64,000 nt of DNA from Indioceanicola profundi (GTDB lineage: Bacteria; Pseudomonadota; Alphaproteobacteria; Azospirillales; Azospirillaceae): assembly GCF_003568845.1 (NCBI RefSeq), contig NZ_CP030127.1, positions 124,001-188,000 of the forward strand, in the 5' to 3' direction. Position numbers and translations under genes: made by a program. Under the pieces are notes generated by a model. The model saw nothing but the letters and a program-made list of their open reading frames with translations. It was not told where the DNA came from and made no database searches. This document shows positions 44,387 to 52,700 of the stretch, piece after piece; position 1 is the stretch's first letter, and each line of letters starts with the position of its first letter.

Positions 44387-44965
44387 TCAGTGAATAGACG
44401 GCGCCGGTTCGCCGCCCTTTCTGCGCCCCCTCGGCTTTGCGCCATTTGCCGCGGTGGCGATGTCGGCAGGAGACCAGACGTCCGGTGTAGCCTTGCGCCC
44501 GCGCGGCTTCGCCTGCCGGTCCTCTGGCTCAGCCGACACAGCCTGCGGCACTTCCTGCGCTGCTTTGCGGCTCCGCCGTTTCGGTGTCGCGCTTCCGCCG
44601 GCCGTTGCCGGTTCGGAGGCCGCCGGCTCACAAGCGGTTGCCGTTGATACCACCTTGCGGGGCTGGCGCTTAGGTTTCAGGACTGCTACCGCCCCGGCCA
44701 CCGCGGCGTCGATCACCTCTCCCGCAACTTCCCTAACGGACTTGCCGGAAGCCTTCCGCTTCGAATTAGGGGTGGTGTCGTCAGCCGAGACGTCCAATTC
44801 CTGTTTTGATGCCCTCTTGCCGGAACGGCGCTTGGGGGTCTGCGTCTCTGCTTGTTCGGCCGCAATCTCGGCAGCAGCCATGCGCCAGTGCTCTTCGGCG
44901 CGGCCATGCGGCCGTCCTTCGCGTTCCCAAATGGTGTAGGCACGTTGCTGGATAAGGTCTTCCAT
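44387..44965 (-). CDS. DUF2934 protein with long basic disordered tail
   Basis: 192 residues. The first 30 (QRAYTIWEREGRPHGRAEEH) are a DUF2934 domain, a short helical motif common in rhizobia and Azospirillum. The rest is low complexity, rich in Lys, Arg, Ala and Pro, with repeated KRRSGKRASK, PKRRSRKAAQ and KPRGRKATP motifs like histone-H1-type or nucleoid-binding tails. DNA binding or an assembly role is possible but inferred only from composition. Confidence 0.75.
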   Translation of the reverse strand: MEDLIQQRAYTIWEREGRPHGRAEEHWRMAAAEIAAEQAETQTPKRRSGKRASKQELDVSADDTTPNSKRKASGKSVREVAGEVIDAAVAGAVAVLKPKRQPRKVVSTATACEPAASEPATAGGSATPKRRSRKAAQEVPQAVSAEPEDRQAKPRGRKATPDVWSPADIATAANGAKPRGRRKGGEPAPSIH

Positions 44966-45322
44966 TATCAGGTCCCCCGATTGGTTGTTTTATCCGAGGG
45001 AAACGCCCGGTTGTCATGTGAAGGCAATCTGTGCAGGAGAGTTAATCCAAGCAGAATAGTTTGAGAGACAGCCAACCAATAAGCACTGGTGAGCTGGAAA
45101 TGGGTTCCGGCCAAATGCGGGGCTGTTCCCTTTCTATACGGGCTGTTGCCCTCATCTGAACCCGACGACAGGAAAATCCCACGCCCAAATCGTTGCAGGC
45201 TTGGACAGCCTCACTGACCGCCAAGACCAGGATGGAACGGCGGATATACCAACTGGTTCATGGATTATGAGCCGCGATGCCAAGGGCAGGGTGGCTGCAA
45301 TCATGACAGGGAGACGATGCGG
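44966..45322. other. Divergent intergenic region
   Basis: 357 bp between the DUF2934 gene and the 6-phosphogluconate dehydrogenase gene. No supported gene or strong structure was seen. Promoters for both directions are expected here. An open frame leads in-phase into the dehydrogenase from 45260, but without a ribosome site. Confidence 0.35.
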
Positions 45323-46309
45323 ATGCAGCTTGGGATTGTCGGCCTCGGCCGCATGGGCGGCAACATTGCCCTCCGGCTCCTGCGTGCCGGCCATCGGTGC
45401 GTTGTATTCGACCTGGACCCGAGCGCTGTCGCCTCCCTGGTTGGCCAGGGCGCAACTGGCGCGCATGACCTGAGCAGCTTGGTCGAAGCTTTGACACCGC
45501 CGCGGGCGATCTGGCTCATGCTGCCGGCCGGAGACGTCACGGAGCATTGTTTGATGGCTGTTGCCGATCTGCTGTCCCCTGGCGACATCCTCATCGACGG
45601 TGGCAACACCTATTACAAGGACGATGTCCGCCGCGCCCGGATACTCGCGCCAAAAGGCCTTCATCTCGTCGATGTCGGTACGTCCGGCGGTGTCTGGGGT
45701 TTAGAGCGCGGTTACTGTCTAATGATCGGCGGCGACCGCGAGATCGTGGACAGCTTGGATCCCATCTTCAATTCTTTAGCGCCCGGTATCGGCGACATCC
45801 CGCGCACCGCGGGACGGGAGGGGCGGGACCCGCGTGTCGAGCAGGGGTATATGCATACCGGCCCGACAGGTTCCGGCCATTTTGCCAAGATGGTCCACAA
45901 TGCGATCGAGTACGGGATGATGCAGGCCTACGCCGAGGGCTTCGATCTTTTGAAAAACGCCCCTGGCCTGGCGATACCTGATAAGCAGCCCTTCGCCTTC
46001 GATTTGGCGGACATGGCGGAGGTCTGGCGGCGCGGCAGCGTCATACCGTCCTGGCTGCTTGATCTTGCGGCGGCTGCCTTGGCGGAGAACAAGGATCTGA
46101 GCGGGCATGAGGGGTTCGTGGAGGATTCCGGTGAGGGACGTTGGGCGGCCATGACGGCGGTGGAAGCGGCCGTGCCCGCACCTGTCATCGCAGCGGCACT
46201 CTTTGCACGGTTCCGATCCCGCCAGGAGCATACTTTCGCCGAGAAACTGCTCTCGGCCATGCGGAAGGGGTTCGGTGGCCATGTCGAACCAGACCAGGGC
46301 GGAAAGTGA
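45323..46309 (+). CDS. gnd: 6-phosphogluconate dehydrogenase, decarboxylating (short form)
   Basis: 328 residues starting [26 protein letters not shown] lies nine bases upstream, while the ATG at 45317 would be too close. It has the NAD motif [26 protein letters not shown], the substrate loop [20 protein letters not shown], and the catalytic [19 protein letters not shown] with Lys and His. Short-form enzymes of about 330 residues are usually NAD-dependent. It converts 6-phosphogluconate to ribulose 5-phosphate and carbon dioxide. Gluconokinase overlaps its 3' end by 29 bp, so the pair takes gluconate into the pentose phosphate pathway. Confidence 0.95.
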   Translation: MQLGIVGLGRMGGNIALRLLRAGHRCVVFDLDPSAVASLVGQGATGAHDLSSLVEALTPPRAIWLMLPAGDVTEHCLMAVADLLSPGDILIDGGNTYYKDDVRRARILAPKGLHLVDVGTSGGVWGLERGYCLMIGGDREIVDSLDPIFNSLAPGIGDIPRTAGREGRDPRVEQGYMHTGPTGSGHFAKMVHNAIEYGMMQAYAEGFDLLKNAPGLAIPDKQPFAFDLADMAEVWRRGSVIPSWLLDLAAAALAENKDLSGHEGFVEDSGEGRWAAMTAVEAAVPAPVIAAALFARFRSRQEHTFAEKLLSAMRKGFGGHVEPDQGGK

Positions 46310-46865
46310 CGAGTTGGGCGGCACGCATGGGCAAATAGCCCCTCTGTCCGTGCTGGTCCTGATGGGCGTCTCCGGGAGCGGTAAATCCCGGATCGGGGCC
46401 TTGTTGGCCTCACGCCTGGGATGGGCGTTCAAGGACGCTGACGACATCCATCCAATGGTCAATCTGGAGAAGATGCGCACCGGCATTCCACTTGACGAGG
46501 CCGACCGTCTGCCCTGGCTGCGGGATGTCGCAAGCTGGATCGACGTGGTGCGTTGGAAAGGGCAGCGCGCGGTTGTTGCCTGTTCCGCTCTGAAGCGCGC
46601 CTACCGGACCATCCTTCTTGGCGGCCGCCCGGACGTTCACCTAGTTTATCTCAAGGCCGATGAAGCCCTGGTCTCGCAACGGCTCGCCAACCGCACCGGC
46701 CACTTCATGCCAGGCAGCCTCCTCCGGACCCAATTCGAGGCTCTGGAGGAGCCCGGCCCGGAGGAAAACCCGATCGTGGTTTCCGTCATCCCTGGCCCTG
46801 AGTCCATCGTGCAGGAGATTGTTCAGCAGCTTGAGGCGCGCACCGGGCGTGAAGCTCTCGGATAG
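46281..46865 (+). CDS. gntK: Gluconokinase
   Basis: 194 residues from [14 protein letters not shown] with GGAAGGGG upstream. The Walker A motif is [20 protein letters not shown]; GluK family motifs are [32 protein letters not shown] and [15 protein letters not shown]. It phosphorylates gluconate to 6-phosphogluconate for the enzyme encoded just upstream, whose gene it overlaps by 29 bp. The N-terminus is about 15 residues longer than usual, so a start closer to the P-loop cannot be excluded. Confidence 0.94.
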   Translation: MSNQTRAESDELGGTHGQIAPLSVLVLMGVSGSGKSRIGALLASRLGWAFKDADDIHPMVNLEKMRTGIPLDEADRLPWLRDVASWIDVVRWKGQRAVVACSALKRAYRTILLGGRPDVHLVYLKADEALVSQRLANRTGHFMPGSLLRTQFEALEEPGPEENPIVVSVIPGPESIVQEIVQQLEARTGREALG

Positions 46866-46918
46866 CTCACCTTCCGCACGGAAAATGCTATACCAAGCCT
46901 TTCTGTGAGGAGCATTCC

Positions 46919-47350
46919 ATGCGCCGTGCCACCCTGTTCCGTTCGAAGCTTCTGGCAATCAGTGCACTTGCCCTGCTTCACGCGACGCCCGCGCCCGCCC
47001 AGCAACCAGCCGAGGCTCCGCTGTCGGAAGAGACGCTGCAGCGCTTCGCAGACCTCTGCCAGGAGGTCCATGAGGCCCGGAGCGGCAAGCAACAGTCGAT
47101 GACGGCCCTGGCCGAGGTTGACATGGACGAACTGGCGAAGAAGCATGGATTTACCGGCCAGGAGGAGACTTCAGCCATCTCCATGCGCATCGCCATGGTG
47201 AATATGTACACGCCCGATGACCCCGACGCCCAAGCCATGCTGAACGCCGTTGAGGACCCGGACATGAAGGCCATGATCGCCCGTGCCAAAGCCGACGCGC
47301 CAGCCGTGAAGTCGAAGGCGGAGGCGCTTGCGGTCTGCACTGCGCGCTGA
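46919..47350 (+). CDS. Small secreted protein, unknown function
   Basis: 143 residues with GAGGAG before the ATG. The signal peptide is LLAISALALLHATPAPA, cleaved near residue 27. The mature part is helical and acidic with two cysteines (ADLCQEVHEARS near the start and AVCTAR at the end), which could form a disulfide. No family is recognised. It stands 54 bp after gluconokinase and upstream of the transglutaminase-like gene; a hairpin structure separates it from the latter. Confidence 0.65.
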   Translation: MRRATLFRSKLLAISALALLHATPAPAQQPAEAPLSEETLQRFADLCQEVHEARSGKQQSMTALAEVDMDELAKKHGFTGQEETSAISMRIAMVNMYTPDDPDAQAMLNAVEDPDMKAMIARAKADAPAVKSKAEALAVCTAR

Positions 47351-47427
47351 GCCGCATCGGCCCGCGGGGGCTGCCCCTTTCCGGGTAGTGCTTGAAATCA
47401 CGAAGACGGGCAGTGGAAACCCGCTGC

Positions 47428-47492
47428 GGTGAAATCCGACGGAAACAGAAGGGCGGCATACCGCCCTGGCTTTTCGTTGTGAGGATTTCACC
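47428..47492 (+). promoter_or_regulatory. Nested RNA hairpin sequestering the translation start
   Basis: Two nested perfect inverted repeats lie directly before the transglutaminase-like gene. The outer is GGTGAAATCC (47428-47437) with GGATTTCACC (47483-47492); its 3' arm abuts the ATG at 47493 and includes part of the GAGG ribosome site. The inner is AGGGCGG-CATA-CCGCCCT (47450-47467) followed by GGCTTTTCG, which looks like a terminator. The leader could thus control both termination and translation of the two-gene operon. Confidence 0.6.
47450..47474 (+). terminator. Terminator-like inner hairpin
   Basis: Perfect 7-bp GC-rich stem (AGGGCGG / CCGCCCT) with a CATA loop and a short T-run (CTTTTC). 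It may end the transcript of the small secreted protein gene, or act as an attenuator for the following operon. Confidence 0.6.
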
Positions 47493-49781
47493 ATGGGATC
47501 GCTGGCGCCATCGGTATCAAGTGTGCGGAGAGCGGCAGCTGTGCTGCTGGGCGGGGTTGTGCTGCTGCTGTCGGCCCCCGCCGCCGCGAATGAGCCTGGG
47601 CAACAGCGTGCGGCGCTGGAACAGGCTGTGGCGGTCCCGCTGGGGGCAGGCCGGCTGCAAGCGCACCGGACCGGCTCCTTGGATGAGATCTTTGCCTCGG
47701 TGGCCGTTGGCATCCGCTGGGAGCCCTATGTGGGCATCCTGCGCGGCGCGCGCGGAACGGCGCTGGCCCGGGGCGGCAATGCGGCCGATCAGGCTCTGCT
47801 GCTGGCCGATGCCCTGCGCGCCCAGGGATACCGCGTGCGGTTCGTGCGCGGCGAACTGAAGGGCGAAAACCTCGATACGCTGATACGCGGCCTGTTTCCG
47901 CCGGAGCTGCCGGCGGAGCCGGTCGCAGGGGATATGAAGCCTTATGATCCGGCCAAGGATGAAGGGCTGCGGCGGTTGGCTGCCGACCATATCTGGCTGG
48001 AGGTCGAACAGGGAGCCGGGTCCTGGCTGCCGCTAGACCCGTCCTTCCCCCGCGCCCGGATCGGGGAGGCCTATGCGGAGGCTGCCGCCCGGATGGATTC
48101 GCTGCCCGACGATCTGCATCAACGGGTCGCCCTGGTCCTGAAGGAGGAGACTGCAGCCGGAGCCGTGCGCGAGCTGGGCCGGTTGGAGGAGCGCACGGCG
48201 GAGATCGGGCTGATGCCCGTGTCCCTTGCCATCCAGGGCGTGTCACAGCTTCCGGCGGAGGAGGAGAAAGGCGGGGGCGGTGCGGCCGCCCTGTTCGGCA
48301 GCGCCCTGTCCGGCGGCCCGGCGGAGCCCGAGACCAAGGAAGCGCCGCCGCAAGGACCGCTCGGAAACAGCTACCGGCGGGAGTTGCGGGTCGGCGACCG
48401 GTCATTCGCCTGGGCCGACAGCCTTGTGCTGGACGCCGATCCCGGCACCCGCATCCGGCGCGAATGGCTGGAGATCACGGTGCAGGCGCCGGGCCAGGAT
48501 GCGCGCACTGTCACCCGCGACCTGTATGTGGCCGATGCGCCGGGCAGCGTTGCCGGAGCCCCTTCCGCTTATCGCCGCTATGCGGTCGCCATCGTTCCCG
48601 GTCCGCTGAATGACGAGGATTTGCAGACTCAGCGCCGGACCATCGCCGGCCGCATCAACCTGGACAAGCTGAAAGCCGAAGCCGCCGAGCTGACCGACGC
48701 CGCCGAGGCTGCCGCGATGGATGCGGCCGTGGCGCCGCTGGCCGGGCATCTGGCGGCGCTTGCCTTCGCCGCCGAGTCCGACGCGATCGCCGCCGGGATG
48801 GCCTACAGCAACAGCGTGGCGGTCTCGCAGGTGCTTCCGCGCGTGCTGATTGTCTCGGTCGAGGGGGATGCGGAGGAGGGCGGCTACCGCACGGCCCTGG
48901 ATCTGCGGCTGGACGAGGTGGCGGCCTGGCCCTATCCGGGCGCACCCGCGCGCGCCGCATCCAACTACCAGCGCGGTCGCGGCATCCAGAACGCATTACT
49001 GGAGGGCCGCTTCCTGGAGCAGTTGCTGGGCACGGCGCAGTCCGCCAACACGGTGAACCTGATGGCCCTGGTCCCCGGCGGGGTGGAGGGGCTCTATTCC
49101 ATCGATCCCGGACAGGAGGCGGAGCTGGACCGGCTGGCGGGCCTGTCCCCCTATGCCCGCCGCCTGATCGAGGGCACGCTGGCGCAGGGCCGGTCCATCG
49201 TCATCCCGAAGCAGGCGGTGGAGCTGGGCGGGCGCGCCCGCTATGGCTGGTGGGACATCGACCCGGTGTCGGGCCGCATGATCGGCGTCATGGATGACGG
49301 TTTGCACCAGGCGCTGGTAGACCACTCCATCACCCAGGAGAAGATCGGCCTCAGCGACGATATGGGCAAGGCGGTGGGCGTCATCGTCGGCGGCACGTCC
49401 ACCCAGTTCCTGCTGATGAGCGGCATCCTGCTGGAAGGCCGGGTCACCCGGGAAATGGTGGATGAGATCCTGACGGTCATCAAATATCTGAAATGCTTCT
49501 CCTGCCCGACGCTGGAGGCCAAGGCGCACCTGAAGGCGCAGAGCGGCGACTCCTGCTTCTATGAAAGCGCCGGCGTCGGCTACACCAATTCCGGCATCGG
49601 CTTCTGCCAGAAATACACGGACGGCTTCAGCTGCGCCGCCACCGCCATCCTGTCTGGGGTAACCGACCTTCTGCGCAAGGACGAGCAGCAGCGCGGCGTG
49701 CCGAAACAGGGGCAGACGCCGCAGATCAAGCGGAACCTGACCGGCCTGTACCGAGACATCAAGCTGATCTGCGAGCAGTGA
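47493..49781 (+). CDS. Secreted transglutaminase-like protein lacking the catalytic cysteine
   Basis: 762 residues with a signal peptide of about 33 residues (AAAVLLGGVVLLLSAPAAA). Residues about 60-190 resemble a bacterial transglutaminase-like domain: RGGNAADQALLLADALRAQG, where the usual Gly-x-Cys position is Ala97, then DHIWLEVEQGAGSWLPLDPS with His166 and Asp182. With no cysteine the domain is probably not an active protease or transglutaminase. The middle is beta-rich (FAWADSLVLDADPGTRIRRE), and the C-terminus has a cysteine-rich segment (KCFSCPTL; DSCFYES; FCQKYTDGFSC). The stop overlaps the next gene's first possible start, so it is coupled with the giant vWA protein and probably forms a periplasmic or surface complex with it. 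Confidence 0.75.
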   Translation: MGSLAPSVSSVRRAAAVLLGGVVLLLSAPAAANEPGQQRAALEQAVAVPLGAGRLQAHRTGSLDEIFASVAVGIRWEPYVGILRGARGTALARGGNAADQALLLADALRAQGYRVRFVRGELKGENLDTLIRGLFPPELPAEPVAGDMKPYDPAKDEGLRRLAADHIWLEVEQGAGSWLPLDPSFPRARIGEAYAEAAARMDSLPDDLHQRVALVLKEETAAGAVRELGRLEERTAEIGLMPVSLAIQGVSQLPAEEEKGGGGAAALFGSALSGGPAEPETKEAPPQGPLGNSYRRELRVGDRSFAWADSLVLDADPGTRIRREWLEITVQAPGQDARTVTRDLYVADAPGSVAGAPSAYRRYAVAIVPGPLNDEDLQTQRRTIAGRINLDKLKAEAAELTDAAEAAAMDAAVAPLAGHLAALAFAAESDAIAAGMAYSNSVAVSQVLPRVLIVSVEGDAEEGGYRTALDLRLDEVAAWPYPGAPARAASNYQRGRGIQNALLEGRFLEQLLGTAQSANTVNLMALVPGGVEGLYSIDPGQEAELDRLAGLSPYARRLIEGTLAQGRSIVIPKQAVELGGRARYGWWDIDPVSGRMIGVMDDGLHQALVDHSITQEKIGLSDDMGKAVGVIVGGTSTQFLLMSGILLEGRVTREMVDEILTVIKYLKCFSCPTLEAKAHLKAQSGDSCFYESAGVGYTNSGIGFCQKYTDGFSCAATAILSGVTDLLRKDEQQRGVPKQGQTPQIKRNLTGLYRDIKLICEQ

Positions 49782-49789
49782 GGTCCATC

Positions 49790-52700
49790 ATGATCATGCG
49801 CCGTTGCCGGCTTCCGGCCGCCTCCATGCTTGCCCTTATCCTGACCGCCGCGGGTTCCATCGCCGCCGCCGAGGGGTTCGGAGACGATCCCTATGCCGGC
49901 GATCCGGCGGGCTATCCGCAACCGGTGCCTGTCGAGACGGTCGGCCGCAAGGCGGACCCGGTCCGGCATCCTTCCCTGGCCGCGGCCCCGCTGTATGCAC
50001 CGGCCTTGGCGGCGGATGCCAGCCGCTCGGTCCGGATCGAACTTCTGTCCGTCGCCCGGGGAGCCGAGATTGCCGGCACCCCCGTGCCGGAGGGGATGGA
50101 GGCCGTGGTCCTGGTGACCCGCTGGACCAACCTCACCCCGCGTCAGTCGGTGGAGAAAAGCCAGTTGGAGGGCAAGGCCGACCGCAGCATGGGGGCGGGC
50201 GCCCTTCTGGGCGGCGGCGGAAAGGGAAAGGCCGAGCGGGTGGAGGTGGATGTCGCCTACAAGGTTCCGGCCCCATCCCGGCATGCCTTCCTGGCCGCCG
50301 ACGGCTTGGCCTATGAAATGGCCGAGGCGGGCGCAGGCCTGCCGAATGCGTTGCCGCTGAGCGAGGATTTCATCCTGGCCCGGCACGGGGAGAGCCGGGA
50401 GGCGCGGATGGCCTTCCTGGTGCCCAAGGGCGCCAAGGACCTAGCCCTACGCTATTTCGACAATATAGCGGGCCACGTCACCTTGGCGGTGGCGGGCAGC
50501 GGGGAAACGGCGCTCGCCCCGCCGAAGGGGATCGGGCAGATCGGGCGGCTGGGGCCGCTGGAGGTCGCGGTCCGGGGCATCACCTGGCGCGACCGGCACG
50601 GCGACACGGCTGCGCCGAAGGGCTGGCGCATAGCCGTTGTCGATCTGGTCGGCCGCGGCAAGGGCGGGGCGGAGGACGCACAGGCCTTCGCCCGCCTGGA
50701 CCCGACCCGGTTCACCTGGCTGGCGGGCGACAAGGGGCAGGTGGCCTTCGGGTTGCCGCAGTTGAACGGCGTGTCCGCCCTGTCCTTCGCACCTGAAATC
50801 TTCCAGCGGCGCGAGCTGGCCTTCCTGGTGCCCGCAGCGGCGGAGCGGTTCAGGCTCGGCATCCAGGGTCCGGACGGGGCGGTCAGCCTGCCCGCAACCC
50901 CGGGCGCACCCGCGCCCCTGCCCGATGCGGCCGTCCGCCATGCCGACGGTTCGGTTCTGGCCCTGCATGTCTTCGGACGGCGTTGGGAGGGGGAGCATCT
51001 GGTGGTGGATATCGGCGTCCTGCCCAAGGACCCGGCGCGCGGCGTTGATTTTTCCCTGGATCAGCAGTTCCGGTTGATCGCGGGCGGCAAGGAGCTGGCG
51101 CCCGACATGGCGATGACGGGCCGGCTGACCCGCCGCCCCCCGAGTCCAGCCACCGCGCCGCCGACGACCGCGCTGCGCTTTGAACTGGCCTATGCCGTGC
51201 CCAAGGATGCCGCGGCCGATCGTCTGGCCTACAAGGGATTTGCCGGGGACAAGCAGCTCGACCTGTCCGCCCTGTCCGTTGCGGGCAGCCGTGGCACGGC
51301 CACGCCCGAGGGCACGACGGATTTCCCGGTCTTCGCTGAACCTGCAGCCCCGCCCACCCCTGTAGCCTCCCCGGCCGCTGCGCCCGCCTCGCCGGCGGAG
51401 CGCCGGCCCGTGGAACTGCCGCGCTATGATTTCGCCAAGGCCGGGCAGGAGCAGGAGCCGAACAACAAATTCGAAATGGCCGGGCCGCTGGGGCCGGACC
51501 TGACGGTCAAGGGCACCCTGACGCCCAACGACACCGACCTGTTCTTCTTCGATGTGGAGGGGGAGCCGCAGCTTTGGGTGTTCGAGGCGGAGGGGGAGGG
51601 CGTCGGCGAGCTGGCCTATCTGGACGCCAGCGGCTGGGCGGCGGAGCAGCGGCCCCGCGACAACGCAACCGGTCCGATATGGTTGGACAATTTGTATCTG
51701 GCGCCGGGCCGGCATTGGATTTCCCTGCGCAGCTACAGCAAGGGCAGCGACTATACCCTGCGCGCGGTTCCGCTGGGCGCGCCGACCGCGGCGGATGAGC
51801 AGGAGCCCAATGGGCGTCCCAACCGTGCCCATCCGCTGACCCTTGCCGGGATGCAACGCGGCCTGATCGCCCATCCGCGCGATGTGGACCATTACAGCTT
51901 TGCGCTGGAGGTTCCGTCCTATGTGCGGCTGACGCTGGACTCGCCGCCGGACCTCAAGCTGGACATGCGGCTAGAGGGTGGCCGGATAGCCCTGTATGGC
52001 GGCGGCCCGAGCGCCCCGGACGGAAAGCCGGTCGTCTACGAGGCCTTGCTGGGTCCGGGCGACTTCGCGGTCCAGGTCTCCTCCGGCGGCCGCGGTGCGA
52101 GCCGCACGCACTACCATCTCTCCCTCGAACTGCTGGACCCGTTCGAACTGCCAGCGGACCTTGAGCCCAACGATATGGCCGCAGCCGCCCGGCCCATCGA
52201 TGGCAGGCAGATCGTCAATGGCCAGCTCGGCACGTTCCAGGATGAGGACTGGTTCCTGCTGCCCGAGGTGGGGGCGGAGACGGAGCTGACCGTGACGGTG
52301 GAGGCGGAAACGGCCCCCTATGTCACCTTGCGCCAAGCCGATGGCCGCAATGCTAAGTCCGAACGGCTGGCTCCGGACCCGAAGCGCAAATCGGACGCGG
52401 CACAGATCCTGACGGCAACCCTGCAGCCCGGCGCCCGCTACATGCTGGGCCTCAATGGCCGTACCAGCTATCGCCTGACCACCGCCTTCTCTCCCGAACT
52501 GCCCGCGTCCGCCGCGGTTCCTAAGGGGGAAGCGCCGGTGATCGCGATGGCAGGCGAGGTGCCCACCTTCGCCGCCTGGCGGGCGGAGGCACAGACGGCG
52601 GAGCTGCCGGTCACCCTGTCCAATCCCGGAAAGCAGCCGCAGACGGTGGAGTTGCAGGCCTCGACCGGTCGGGCCGGCTGGCAGGTGACGCCGCCATCGG

